Of a DNA stretch of 64,000 nt, positions 23,740 through 36,469 are shown piece by piece (position 1 is the first letter of the stretch; each line of letters opens with the position of its first letter). The notes beneath the pieces are model-generated. The model was not told the origin of the DNA and made no database searches. It was given only the letters and a program-made list of their open reading frames with translations. The translations under genes were made by a program, and so were the position numbers. This stretch comes from Colocasia esculenta (taxonomy: Eukaryota > Streptophyta > Magnoliopsida > Alismatales > Araceae): contig CM024760.1 in the NCBI GenBank assembly GCA_014218235.1, positions 11,140,049 to 11,204,048 of the forward strand, read 5' to 3'.

Positions 23740-26690
23740 TAGATCCATCGTTTCTTGGGTGTTTTTTAGATATGTCATTTGAACGCCGAACATAATCCGG
23801 AGATCAATTTGGATTTTGTCAGTTCCCATACGTCACTTTAACCCACCCGGTTGTGTCGGAGAAAACGGCACGCCGATCCGATCCCTATTTGGGATTTTGG
23901 ACCCCCGGGTTGTAGGTTTTAGCCCTTTATATATACTTGATTATTTTTTAGATCCGTCATTTCAATGTCCAACCCAATCCGAAGATCCAAATTAGATTCC
24001 GTCAGTTCCCACACGTCACTTTAACCCACTCGGTCGTGTCGGAGAAAATGGCACGTCGATCCGATCCCTATTTGAGATTTTGGACCCCCTGGTTGTAAGT
24101 TTTAGCCATTTATATATACTTGACTGTTTTTTAGATCCGTCATTTCAATGCCCAACCCAATCCGGAGATCCAAATTAGATTCCGTCAGTTCCCACACGTC
24201 ACTTTAACCCACTCGGTCGTGTCGGAGAAAACGGCACGCCGATCCGATCCCTATTTGGGATTTTGGATCTCCGGATTGTAGATTTTAGCCCTTTATATAT
24301 ACTTGGCTGTTTTTTATATCCGTCATTTCAATGCCCAACCCAATCTGGGAATCCAAATTGGATTCTGTCAGTTCTGACACGTCACTTTAACCCACCCGGT
24401 CGTGTCGGAGAAAACGGCACGCCGATCCGATCCCTATTTGGGATTTTGGATCTCCGGATTGTAGATTTTAGCCATTTATATATACTTGGCTGTTTTTTAT
24501 ATCCGTCATTTCAATGCCCAACCCAATCTGGGAATCCAAATTGGATTCCGTCAGTTCTGACACGTCACTTTAACCCACCCGGTCGTGTCGGAGAAAACGG
24601 CACGCCGATCCGATCCCTATTTGGGATTTTGGACACCCGGGTTGTAGGTTTTAGCCCTTTATATATACTTGGCTATTTTTTAGATCCGTCATTTCAATGC
24701 CCAACCCAATCCGGGGATCCAAATTACATTTCATCAGTTCCCACACGTCACTTTAACCCACCCGGTCATGTCGGAGAAAATGGCACGCCGATCCGATCCC
24801 TATTTGGGATTTTGGACCCCCGGGTTGTAGGTTTTAGCCCTTTATATATACTTGGTTGTTTTTTAGATCCGTCATTTCAATGCCCAACCCAATCCGAGGA
24901 TCCAAATTGGATTTCGTCAGCTCCCACACGTCACTTTAACCCACCCAGTTGTGTCGGAGAAAACAGCACGCCGATCCGATCCCTATTTGAGATTTTGGAT
25001 ACCCGGGTTGTAGGTTTTAGCCCTTTATATATACTTGGTTGTTTTTTAGATCTGTCATTTCAATGCCCAACCCAATCCAGGGATCCAAATTAGATTCCGT
25101 CAGTTCCCACACGTCACTTTAACCCACCCGGTCGTGTCGGAGAAAACGGCACACCGATCTGATCCCTATTTGGGATTTTGGACCCCCGGGTTGTAGGTTT
25201 TAGCCCTTTATATATACTTGGCTGTTTTTTAGATCCATCATTTCAATGCCCAACCCAATCCGGGGATCCAAATTGGATTCCTTCAGTTCCCACATGTCAC
25301 TTTAACCCACTCGGTCGTGTCGGAGAAAACGACACGCCGATCCGATCCCTATTTGGGATTTTGGACCCCCAGGTTGTAGGTTTTGACCCTTTATACATAC
25401 TTGGGTGTTTTTAGATCCGTCAATTGAACGCCCAACCTAATACGGGAGTCCAAATTGGATTCCGTCAGTTCCCACACGTCACTTTAACCCACCCGATCGT
25501 GTCGGAGAAAACAGCACGCCGATCCGATCCCTATTTGAAATTTTGGACCCCCGGGTTGTAGGTTTTAGCCATTTATATATATTTGGCTGTTTTTTAGATC
25601 CGTCATTTCAATGCCCAACCCAATCCGGGAGTCCAAATTGGATTCTGTCAGTTCCCACACGTCACTTTAACCCATCCGGTCGTGTCGGAGAAAACGACAC
25701 GCCGATTCGATCCCTATTTGGGATTTTGGACCCCCGGGTTGTAGGTTTTACCCCTTTATATATATTTGGCTGTTTTTTAGATCTGTCATTTGAATGCCCA
25801 ACCCAATCCGGGAGTCCAAATTGGATTCCGTTAGTTCCCACACGTCACTTTAATCCACCCGGTCGTGTCGGAGCAAACGGCACGCCGATCCGATCCCTAT
25901 TTGGGATTTTGGACCCCCAGGTTGTAGGTTTTGACCCTTTATACATACTTGACTATTTTTTAGATCCGTCAATTGAACGTCCAACCCAACCCAGGAGTCC
26001 AAATTGGATTCTGTCAGTTCCTACACGTCACTTTAACCCACCCGGTCGTGTCGGAGTAAACAGCACGCCGATCCGATCCCTATTTGGGATTTTGGACCCC
26101 CAGGTTGTAGGTTTTGACCCTTTATATATACTTGGGTGTTTTTTAGATCCGTCAATTGAACGCCCAACCTAACTCGGGAGTCCAAATTGGATTCTGTCAG
26201 TTCCCACACGTCACTTTAACCCACCCGGTCGTGTCGGAGCAAACGGCACGTTGATCCGATCCCTATTTGGGATTTTGGACCCCCAGGTTGTAGGTTTTGA
26301 CCCTTTATACATACTTGAATGTTTTTTACATCCGTCAATTGAACGCCCAACCCAACCCGGGAGTCCAAATTGGATTCTGTCAGTTCCCACACATCACTTT
26401 AACCCACCCCGTCGTGTCGGAGCAAACGACACGCCGATCCGATCCCTATTTGGGATTTTGGACCCCCAGGTTGTAGGTTTTTACCCTTTATATATACTTG
26501 GGTGTTTTTTAGAACCGTCAATTGAACGCCCAACCTAACCCGGGAGTCCAAATTGGATTCCGTCAATTCCCACACGTCACTTTAACCCACCCGGTCGTGT
26601 CGGAGAAAACGGCACGCCGATCGAATCCCTATTTGGGATTTTGGACCCCCGGGTTGTGTGTTTTGACCCTTTAGATGCAGGTTTTTTTAA
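23740..26690. repeat. 183-bp tandem array, about 16 copies, element 2
   Basis: The unit (GATCCGTCATTTCAATGCCC, CACACGTCACTTTAACCCAC, GATCCGATCCCTATTTGGG) repeats about every 183 bp over 2.9 kb. It is the same family as the element 1 array but forms its own sequence subgroups: proximal units have TTTCAATGCCC, distal units have AATTGAACGCCC. It sits at the same place, downstream of TNPA exon 8. Exon 9 of element 1 is mostly missing here, as the left side of the array joins a shortened sequence at about 23,690-23,720. Confidence 0.95.
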
Positions 26691-26782
26691 TATCCCTATT
26701 TTAGATTTCTTTTTTTTCCCTGTTGACATTCTTTAATGGTTTCATCTCATCCAAAGTATATGAAATTAATATTAATGCTGAC

Positions 26783-28503
26783 CTGTGGTGCTGGCTGTGT
26801 AGGGCGTACTCCCTGCATGGCTGAGATCAACTGCTAAACCATATCGCCGAACTGCTCCTGTAGCTCTGCCTGCTGTGTCTGTAGCTGTGCCCGTAGCTCT
26901 TCCCGAATGAGGTCTCTAATCTCCTCTACACCATTGACGGGGTGTGCAGCAGATGAACTCGCGTATGCCGGAGGAGGGATCGAACTCGCATATGAGGACA
27001 ACACTGGATGAGTATCTAGGCTGTCCCCAAAGCCGTAAACTCGACCCTTCCTCGGCCCTCCCGCTACGTCGACCCAAGCCTCCGGATCCAAGTCTGGCTA
27101 GGGAGTGCCCTCTGCATAGCGCTCCTCCATCGTCCTGTCGTAGGTCTCCTGCAGAACAAATTAAAATTAAAATATTGAAAACAAATTATTTTAATATCTT
27201 AATTGAATTCACAATTTATAGCTTGACTTACAGCGATTGTGCGGGCACTCTCGCTAACATAGTCATCCGTCCCCTTCCGCTTGTGAGTCCGATCAAATAA
27301 CTCGCGAAAAGTAGGGGCACGCTCGAGCTCGTGATGCTTACAATTCAAAAAAAATAGTTAGTTTCACAATAATAATCAATGTATTAAGCAATTGAACAAT
27401 AATATGCTTACCAATTTTTTGTTGTGGGTCGCATAAGATACGGACCCACTAGTATGCACATTCTTCTCCGGAATGGATGATCGGTTGCGTTTTGTCGCCT
27501 GTGACCGCTCCTGCCATGGTCCAGCAGCCCAACGCTCACAAAGGGACTCCCAATAGTCCCTCCTCAGCCAAACATGGCCGTAATCTAGCCAAGCCATAGG
27601 ATCCCGGTTGCCTGTGGTCTTCATGGCCTTGTCCCGGGTTTCCCACATCGACTTTCTTAAATTAGTCTGGGCAGTAGACTCCCAGATGGCTCGAGCTCGA
27701 GGGAGATCCTCGGTCTCGTGAACTCGAACCTCCGCTGTAAAGAAATAAAATTAAACTACATATTTTTCTGTACTAACAGAGATAGTAATTAAATTAAGAA
27801 ATAAAAATACCGTGAACATGTCAAATAATAAATCCCGGACGGGCACCGGGAACTCTCTCCATGCATCAACTGGTTTTGGAATATGTGCGTGGACCAGCGA
27901 CGTAATATAGCGGGAAGCAGAACCGGGATCTATCTTCCCCCTGCAATTGCACATTAATTAATTTTATACATGAAATGGATAACATAAATAACAAATACAG
28001 TAAGTTTGGAGTGATCAACTTTACCCTGAGATCCAGCATGGCTGCCGTCCTGGTAGCTGAGGCCCCTCCTCAACTGCTGGATGCTGGCTCTCCACCTCTG
28101 TTGAAAATAATTTAGTACACTATTATTGTATAAATTGCAAGAAAACAAACATACTAATCTATTGAAACATACATGTACCTGGTGGTGAGGAAGAAGGGAA
28201 AGGTGGCACTACTCGCGTGGTCGGCGGGGAGGCGGTCCCTGCAAAATTATATACACATTAGAAAATATGAATTTAAATTGAACAACAATATATACGTATA
28301 CCTGTCGCCTGGACGACCGGCGTGGACGGGGAGGCAGTCCCTGCAAAATTATATGTATGTTATATCTCATGAATTTAATATGAACAATGAACAATGATAT
28401 ATAGAGTTTTGTGTTTACATATACATATACCTGTCGTGGACAGGGACGCGGACCCTCGGCCAACGGACGTGGAAACCGTCCGACTCCATCCTCCACGTAC
28501 CAT
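26783..28503 (-). pseudogene. TNPA-like (Transposase_24) gene of element 2, broken
   Basis: Exons equivalent to element 1: 28431-28503 (ATG at 28503), 28302-28340, 28179-28238, 28025-28097, 27811-27940, 27412-27734, 27232-27336, 26783-27148. Exons 1-5 are open and in phase; exon 4 keeps CAG where element 1 has TAG. Exon 6 is 323 nt against 324 in element 1: a 1-bp loss near 27711 shifts the frame before the Transposase_24 core. Exon 8 has TAG at 27098-27100 (CAG in element 1) and TAG at 26834-26836 (CAA in element 1). Exon 8 is also shorter, with fewer ELQTQ heptads. Exon 2 lacks 18 nt relative to element 1. Confidence 0.85.
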
Positions 28504-28619
28504 ATCTCTATTGAGATAAATACAGATATAACATGTCATCAGCACTCAAATTTGAAGTAGCAATTAATATGAACATATAATTAGCAACAACATGAAGTTC
28601 TTACAAAATATAGGGTATA

Positions 28620-30765
28620 TTATCTATATTCATCATCAGATGCTGAAGACATGTTTAATTCAGCATCATCTTCGTCATCATCCTCAACTTCATCCTCATC
28701 ATGCCGGGACTCTTCCTCCACATCAGACTCCACCTCCCGCTCAAGGGCATTTGGGTCAACTTCTTCCTGTCCGTTATCCTTATATAAGCAAATTGTTTCA
28801 TTTATATCATCAACACTGAACTGCGTAGAAGCTGCCAACTCTCGTGCATCACTCAGATCTGATTGAAAAAATTGTCATCAACACCTTCGAGCTCATCATC
28901 AGCCGGGAGAAGATCATACTCAGGGAATAGCCTTGATTTCACTCTACATGTAGCCCACCAATCTCTTAATTTGAGGGATGAATAATTTGAATAATAAACT
29001 TGTTGGGCTTGTGCCGCCAGAATGAATGGCTCTTATGTACTCAACTTGGACTTATGCTTGATATCGACAATTCTATATGTTGTGTCATGACGAATAGATG
29101 TCGGATCAAACCAATGACACTTGAAGAGAAATACATTGTTGTCTTGTCCCAAAAATTGCAGTTCAATGACTTCTTTAAGAATGCCATAATAGTCAATTTT
29201 ATTTTCATTGTAGGCACTTCCCTTCACACATACGCCGTTGTTCATCATAGACTTATTTCGTCCATAATCTCTTGTGTGAAATCTGTATCCATTCACAATG
29301 TAGCCTGGATAGACACGTACAATCTTCGAGGGGCCATAACTGATCTATTGTACTCTTGAATCGGTAATAAAACCTTGTTCAACCTATTATCGAAAAAATA
29401 GACAGACATTGACAAATTACAACACTTTTTGTATGCATAAGAACATAACACTTATGTTTCAAAATATTTAGACACATACTCGAGATCTTAACCAAGTAGG
29501 AAAAGACTTCTCCCGTTCCTTTTCAACCTGCACGTCAGTTAGACGTGGATTCCGTTGCAGTATGACCGAGTCAAACTCTCTGCAATGTAAATGTCATCCA
29601 ACCTTTCAGTTCTGCAGCATTGCACGCAAATGATGTACATCATAAGTGTTGAGAGCTTACTCAATGTAGGGGTCTAGTTCTGCGCAATTCATGAACATGT
29701 AGATCTCCGCAGCTACCAACTCTCTGTCTTCGAGTACGCGAGTAGAAGAATATCCGAATGCCCGTCCGGGACACTTGAATACAGAGAGTCGGTCAGACAC
29801 ATTATAATCTCCACCATCATCATTACGTGGAGGTTGAGTGTGTCGGGTTCGTATTTCCGTGTCAAAGTACATCGAACAGAAGTTCGATATCTCCTCAATG
29901 AGGTACGCCTGGGTAATGGAGCACTCAACTTGTGCTTTGTTGCGGACTTTCATCTTAAGATCGTGCATGCACCTACGACAATAATTCAAATAAATACATA
30001 TGAAATATAAAAGATCGTCGTAATGTGAATAAATTGAGATATAGAAATATACCTCTCAAACGGATACATCCATCGAAATTATACTGGTCCTCCGACCCTA
30101 GCCTCATATGGCAAATGGATGATCATGTGCTCCATTGAATCAAAGAATGCTGGAGGAAATATCTTCTCTAATTTGCAGACTGTCTATATTATATTTTGCT
30201 CCATATTTTGCAAGTCATGAAGCCTGAGTTCTGATGCAGATAAAATCCTGAAAAATTGACTCAGCTCAGTCATTGCTCCCCATATTTGCTTCGGTAACAA
30301 CCGTGTATGCTTCTCACAACCATCCCATAATGGCTCATCAGCATCTCGAAGTAACTGATAAAATCTCTGAGCTGTATCATTCGGCACTTCTTCATTTGTT
30401 TGATCTTCATGAATATTGAACTCCGGACCAGCAGCATCGACAACCATGTCTACGTACGTACTTGTGGAGGCAAAGTAATTAGCTGGTGCAGACGACTGAA
30501 TATTCAGCTCACCATGAGATGACCATAACTCATAATGGGCAACAAATCCTCTCGTATACAAATGATGCTGCACATCCCATGTCGATATCCACTTTCTGTT
30601 CTTACAAGCCGAACACGGACATCGGATGTTACCCATCAGATCAGCTGCTACTGATGAATTACTCAATACAAACTAAATAAAACTGTCAACTCCGTCTTTA
30701 AACTCCTCGGTCACAACTCCATTCACTATTCCACGGTACATCCATGACCGATTCTCATAAGACAT
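28620..30765 (-). pseudogene. TNP2-like transposase of element 2, catalytic core deleted
   Basis: ATG at 30765; codon 31 is TAG (30673-30675), as in element 1. The Transpos_assoc part runs to CEKHTRL and then joins directly to LPKQIWGAMTELSQF, because the region equivalent to element 1 13661-15202 (1,542 bp, 514 codons) is missing. The junction at 30296-30301 is AACAAC, a 6-bp microhomology present at both deletion borders in element 1. Further stops: TAG at 30184-30186 (CAG in elements 1 and 3) and TAA at 30079-30081 (CAA in element 1). DUF4218 (29657-29996) and DUF4216 (about 29033-29360, tail to 28620) follow, with frame breaks. It cannot encode active transposase. Confidence 0.9.
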
Positions 30766-31002
30766 TTTTCCTACACAGATTAAATGTCATGTCACGAGTT
30801 AAAATCCAACACACCCTCACATCGTTCAAGTACCATACATATGATACATACGTTATATGGAGAGTCCCAGAGCTAATGGGTGAAACAAAGCGTTGACGTA
30901 AAGATAAATGAAGAGTAAGCATACATGAATATCAAATAAATTTGAGCACTATATAAATACTTAATGGTATTGAACATTAAAAAGAACACAAAGATTATTT
31001 GT

Positions 31003-31512
31003 TCATACAAACCGTGATGTCTTCATATTAGGCCACCACCACTTGATCGGCTCTTTATTCACCAGCTTCTTATTAGATTTCCTAAGTTTTGAACTAACCA
31101 CTGATATCCCTAAATATAGTTTACCAAATACATCTCTTCGTACATAATGGGAAGACATAACTTTAAGAATGTCAAGCTCTTTGACACAATTATTTTCCAC
31201 AAATTTTGACCAGTCTTTTCCACTAAACATGTACATACTACCACACCAACTACGTCGTAAGATTATAGAATATCGCAGTCCTTTTTCATCTTGAACAATA
31301 ACAGATAATCCACTTTTATTTTCTAAACTTTGTCTTTCTTCTTTCCGAATAATCTTTATGATTTTCTTCATCTTCTCTTTCACCAAAAGTAAACCATCAT
31401 GCAATCTTCGAATATCCATCGGTAATATCTTTCGTTCAAACAAACACGTACTTTGATACGTTGGACATTTGTTCTTCTTTGAGTCTAATTTCCAATCGTG
31501 AACTCTCATCAC
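31003..31512 (-). CDS. B3-like DNA-binding domain ORF carried by CACTA element 2
   Basis: An uninterrupted 169-codon ORF, 237 bp upstream of the transposase start on the same strand. The middle resembles plant B3 domains of the At2g31720/DUF313 type: GLSVIVQDEKGLRYSIILRR, then YMFSGKDWSKFVENN, then KELDILKV and GKLYLGISVV, matching the family order (D-x-G, W-x-x-FV, GD-like turn, G-K-L). The N-terminus is basic and the C-terminus is rich in Lys and Trp. B3 proteins bind DNA in the nucleus, so a role in recognising the element or in its expression is conceivable, but capture of a host gene fragment is the simpler reading. Element 3 has a decayed copy in the same position; element 1 has none. 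No intron is needed. Only a profile search can confirm the fold. Confidence 0.55.
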   Translation of the reverse strand: MMRVHDWKLDSKKNKCPTYQSTCLFERKILPMDIRRLHDGLLLVKEKMKKIIKIIRKEERQSLENKSGLSVIVQDEKGLRYSIILRRSWCGSMYMFSGKDWSKFVENNCVKELDILKVMSSHYVRRDVFGKLYLGISVVSSKLRKSNKKLVNKEPIKWWWPNMKTSRFV

Positions 31513-31715
31513 TAATTAGAAAAAAAATTATAACAATTTATTCATGAGTAATTTAAAATATGAAATTAAATCATAATATGGTAAATATGAAAGAATCAAT
31601 CAAATGACTACAAATAAACAACGAGCAATGCAACACCTCATTTAATTACCAAAAGAGATTGGTACAAGATTACAAGTGCCATCACTAATATGAATTGGCT
31701 TGTAGGGAACTCACT

Positions 31716-32388
31716 AAATGTATATCAGAGAGGAGTGAATAGATGCACCCGAAATTTTCAACAAATAATACAAACACATAATAAATGACCACCTAACTGC
31801 GATCAAACATTCACAGACTGTCCAAAACGGGACAATTCAAGACTTTGAGTTAGATATACATGTTCTCATTATTGAAAATAAGACTCGTGCACATCAATCT
31901 CAAAGTCTTGAACGGGAAGGTTCATTGACACGGGCTTAACACGCTCTCGTGAGGTGTGTGCAGTGAAAAAATGCTATACATGCATTGATCAAATTTAAAA
32001 CCCAAATAAATATGAAAGGAATATGGAAACAAAATCATACATGTGAACAAGTGCAATAATAAACCAAATTCATACATACATGTAGATGAATTGCATTAAA
32101 GTAAGAAATACAATACTAATCACTAAACTGAAAGTAAGCAATTAAAAACAATCCATATAATAGTGTTATATTGAAATAAGTTTGAATTAAGGATCTAATA
32201 GCTACAAGAAAGATTTTGTACTCATTTTTTTCAATCTTGATCAAGTCACATTACAGTTCCATGCCTTTAGCATTCAATTCAAGAGGGAGAATGGGATCAT
32301 TGAGACCGTTCATGTGCTTTCTATAGATAAAGTCTCTGCTTCAGATCAAAAGATCGATCTAAACCTGAAGATTTCTGTTTACAAGGGC
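31716..32388. other. 5' non-coding region of element 2
   Basis: 31716-32110 is homologous to 15960-16340 of element 1 and holds a single arm of the foldback found there. The remainder has no coding signal. Confidence 0.5.
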
Positions 32389-32390
32389 AA

Positions 32391-32570
32391 TCTTAGGCTA
32401 TGTTTGGTACCCAAAATTTTGGAGTTATAGAATGGGATAGAGTGAAAATATCTTCTAAATTTTGAAATTATAGACTGGGATAGAGTGAGGATATCCCTAA
32501 AATTGTGGGGAATTTTAGAGATATCCTCACTCTATCCTAGTATATCCAAATACTAAACATAACCTAAGAT
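32391..32570. mobile_element. Tourist/Harbinger-like MITE inserted in element 2
   Basis: The ends TCTTAGGCTATGTTTGGTA and (complement) TCTTAGGTTATGTTTAGTA form an imperfect inverted repeat, and the interior (GGATAGAGTGAGGATATC and its complement) folds back too. TTA/TAA at the borders fits the usual PIF/Harbinger target, though symmetry makes the duplication ambiguous. I see no counterpart in element 1. Confidence 0.6.
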
Positions 32571-33085
32571 TCTTATAACTAAACCTAGTAATTAATGATA
32601 AGTTAGTTTTGAAAATGCTTCAATGTTAAATTTTTTGATGATTGTCATATAAAAGCTCACATCTCTTTAATTGAAAGTTAGATCGAGAAATATATATCCT
32701 TGGGAAACTTTGGAGGCTCCAAGTATATTACAAATTGGTTTCCAGGGTTGGTGCCTCCTCCAAAAATAAGGAACAGCAGGGAAGCAAGCTACCCACATGT
32801 GGGGGCTCTCTCTGTCTTGCTCTCTCTGTCTTGTTATGTTATCATCATGCGTTCAAATTTTTAGAGTAGGTGGATACCCAATTAGAGTAGTTCTCAAAAT
32901 GGTGGGCATAGTAGTACCCATAGCTTTTCTCTTCTGATCAGGGTGTTGTGGCCCTCCTCAAACCCAAAACTGGTATATATATATGTTAGTTTGGAGTTGA
33001 AACAGATATATAGACAAATTAATTAAGACTCTTTATCAGATGTTTGATTTATTTTTTAGTCTTTGATAAAGTTGTAACTTATTAC
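32571..33085. other. Non-coding part of element 2
   Basis: AT-rich leader or intron sequence between the MITE and the G-rich tract. No ORF of note. Confidence 0.4.
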
Positions 33086-33088
33086 AGG

Positions 33089-33660
33089 TGGGGGGGGGGG
33101 TGGTGGGAAAGGGAGGGGGGCCGGGTGCAGGTGGGGGGGGGGAAGGGGAGGGGGGCCGGGGTGGGGGGGGAGGGGGGCATCATGTAGGTGGGGGGGTGGG
33201 AAGGGGAGGGGGGGCCGGGTGGGGGGGGTGCCAGGGGGCCGGGTGGGAAGGGGAGGGGGGCCGGGTGGGGGGGGGTGTGCAAGGGGGCCAGGTGGGAAGG
33301 GAGGGGGGCATAGCGCAGGTGGGGGGTGGGAAGGGGAGGGGGGCCGGGTGGTGGGGGTGTGCAGCAGGGGCCGGGTGGGAAAGGGAGGGGGGCATTGTGC
33401 AGGTGGGGGGGTGGGAAGGGGAGGAGGGCCGGGTGGGGGGGGGGGGTGTGCAGGGGGCCGGTTGGGAAGGGGAGGGGGGGATCGTGCAGGTGGGTGGGGT
33501 GGGAAGAGGAGGGGGGCCGGTGGGGGGGGAGGGAGGCATCGTGCAGGGGGCCCGGTGGGAAGGGGAGGGGGGCCGGGTGGGGGGGGAGGGGGCTGGGTGG
33601 GGGGGTGGGAAGGGGAGGGGGGCCGGAGGAATGTGGCGGGGGGGGGGAGAGAGGGGGAGG
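33089..33660. repeat. G-rich minisatellite-like tract of element 2
   Basis: Repeated units of the type GGGAAGGGGAGGGGGGCCGG plus G runs, about 570 bp, on the plus strand (C-rich in element sense). Equivalent to the tracts in elements 1 and 3. ORFs of up to 297 codons here are compositional. Confidence 0.9.
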
Positions 33661-33866
<206 letters not shown>

Positions 33867-33889
33867 GTTTCGCAGGAGGAGGTAAATCG

Positions 33890-34022
33890 GTTTTACCAAC
33901 GGAAATATTTTCGTTCGAATATCCGTCGGTAATATTTCATTTCCGACGGATTTTGTAGTCGGAATATCCGTCGGAATTACCGACGGTAAATAATCCGTCG
34001 GAAAAATCCGTTGGTAATCCCG
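33890..34022. repeat. Subterminal repeats, 5' end of CACTA element 2
   Basis: About eight CCGTCGGAA/TTCCGACGG motifs directly inside the right terminus, the same family as in element 1. Confidence 0.9.
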
Positions 34023-34040
34023 CAAATTCTTGTGGTGATT

Positions 34041-34802
34041 ATAAAGGGCCTGATCTGGTCCTGGGGGGTTCAATGATCAGGGTGTTAGGCATGCATCCAA
34101 CGCAGGACTATCAAGATTTAATCTATGACAATCAATCAATCAATCAAAATACTATATTTTCCCGGTTGATAAAATGATCGACCAAACGTTACATGTTATC
34201 GCGACTAGTGCACTTTTGTGCAACCATACACGCTATCTCGTTATATGGCCAATCCTTTATCATGCTAGTTTTACAATATTCTTTTTGAATGTATTATCGC
34301 TCTCATGCTATCATGTGACATTACTCTCTTGTCTATACTTGATCGTTCTCTCTCGTTATCCTGCTTTACAATACATTAAACACTTAAAGTATGTCTGTTT
34401 ACACGAGATATTAAGTCATACTGAGCGTTATCGCTCACCTTGCGCTATTTGTTATATGTGTTTCAGGTAAGTCGGTTGATGATCTTACACACACCAACGA
34501 GAATGGACTGGAGTGATGAACGACCTGGAGTCGTAGCGATGGAATGACCTTAGTATCATAGAGTCTAGTTAGATATTTGCTTAATTATCTTTTTCCAATG
34601 TAATGATGTCTTTGAGCCCTATGTATTGGCTCAGAATTAGTGGTTGTAATAGTTTAGGTGACTTATCAATAAAATGAAGAGTTTATTGCAATTATGTTCA
34701 TTAGTTGCTCTGATTTTTGCGAATGTATACGCAAATTACACTACCATATACTTTGCTCACGTCTCCCCGATTTATTCCGCAGCTAAATTGGAGGGGTGTG
34801 AC
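34041..34802 (+). mobile_element. Degraded Ty3-like LTR fragment (probable)
   Basis: The stretch 34480-34802 has the look of a Del/Tekay-type LTR 3' half: a Cys-poor, non-coding block with CCAATGTAATGATG and a poly-A signal-like CAATAAAATG, ending in GGGGTGTGACA, a common plant LTR terminus. No primer-binding site follows, so it is at most a solo or truncated LTR. This is pattern recognition without an alignment. Confidence 0.3.
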
Positions 34803-36255
34803 ATGTCCGGAGACTACCCTTGGGGTCCCCCAGGCGCCTGATGGCCAGAGCATGTTCGGAAGCCTGTGGCTGAACCCGAGGACACGTGGCTTGGCGTCGA
34901 GAGCCCAGGCATCTTGACAGGCCATGATGGGCCAACAGGCCTAGGAGGCTAGAAATAGCCTCCACAGTTGGGATTGACAAGAAAGTCACTAGAGTATCTT
35001 TCAGGATATCAAGATGGGGTACTAGAATGTATAAACACACATGACAATTCACTAGCAAGCATTTTGAGTAACCCACTCTGAGCAGTCCACAAGAATATAC
35101 ATTTCATATCATGCAGGGTCTATTGGTGCTCAGGTAAGTACGCCTCTCTACCACTCGGGTTAAGGACCAGCATACAGTAGCGAGTAACAAGTCAAGTCAA
35201 GCAAGTATATCCACATATAATAAGTATGTTTTATGCCAAGCACCAATCATGATTCCGCACCATGCGCGGTGAGCAACACGACTTTGCTAGGGGATCAGCC
35301 TAGCAATTAACACTTGGGGTAATGAACATCTTTTAGAAACTGGGCAATCAACATCTTGGGATAACACAACTTTGTCAGAAGAAAATCCAACAATCACACA
35401 CATAGATAATATGACTTTGCTAGAATCTCCAGGACCAGATACGAGCCCATAATTAGGTTTGTATTGCACAATACTAGCATTTATCTCATTGAGCCCGTCG
35501 ACTCATGGGTAACAAGAACGTGTAGTTGAATTCATAACTTCAATCTTATTTGTTTCAAGTAGAATGCATTTCAAGAATGTATCACAAGAAGATATGTCAA
35601 CAAGGATGAATCTTTCGAGAAAGTTTAAGACTATCATGTCAATGGTACAGATTCAAAGTCACGATAATCAAGAGAGTAATCGACCATATTTCAATTTAGT
35701 TTGGTAATCTATTAATAGCTTGATTCATGTGTAAAGATCATGACTCGCCGAGAAAGACAAAAGAAGAGAAGAGAGTGCACACTAGCTTCGGAGAACTTCA
35801 TGGTATATATGATAATAGTCTTTTGATCACTTTCCTAATTTAACATTGTTAATGGCAATTGTGTAATGTACACCAATCGCGGTGATTCTTGGCTGGATAT
35901 CAACGCTAGATGTTGGGATACATTGCCCCAAGTCTAACTATGATTTTTGCCTTAATAATAAACCCTATATTGCACATGCGATGATGATGTTTTTTTTAAG
36001 ACATATCTATTGTTATCTTAATAATTGGCTACATTTAATATGCCCCCACCGGCTTTGAACTGGGCTCGCATTCCAGTGTTAGATATTAGAGGGTGAGGTT
36101 TAGGACCTAAATGTGATTTTCGTTTTATTTTGTTGCGTCTCACACACATGCGATAATAAAAATTTTTATTTTATCAATAAATAATACCTTTTATTTTAAT
36201 TTATTTTATTTTATTATTTTTGAATTTTTTGGGTACTACTACTCTTCTCCCACTT
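34803..36255 (-). mobile_element. Ty3-like LTR remnant on the minus strand with polypurine tract
   Basis: On the minus strand a purine-rich AAGTGGGAGAAGA (complement of 36243-36255) precedes a sequence starting near 36238 with TAGTACCC then an AT-rich block. This resembles the polypurine tract and LTR start of plant Del/Tekay elements, and the start at 57129 (TGTAGTATCCCGAAAATTTT). The leftward limit is not defined. No coding sequence remains. Confidence 0.35.
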
Positions 36256-36469
36256 AAAAAAATTTTAGTCCTCCAAATTCACTTGAATAGTCTATGTTAG
36301 AGATGCAAGTCAATGTAGAATTTTAATAGTCAGGATTATCACTCTAAACTCTCAAGTTTTTTTATGAACTCGAATGCGTTCAGCCACGTCAATTTTACCA
36401 CCTGTTAGGTTATTGGCTTCAGTAGGTGCAGTTACTAAGGGAGGCAAAGGAGCACTACAAGAAAAAGCG

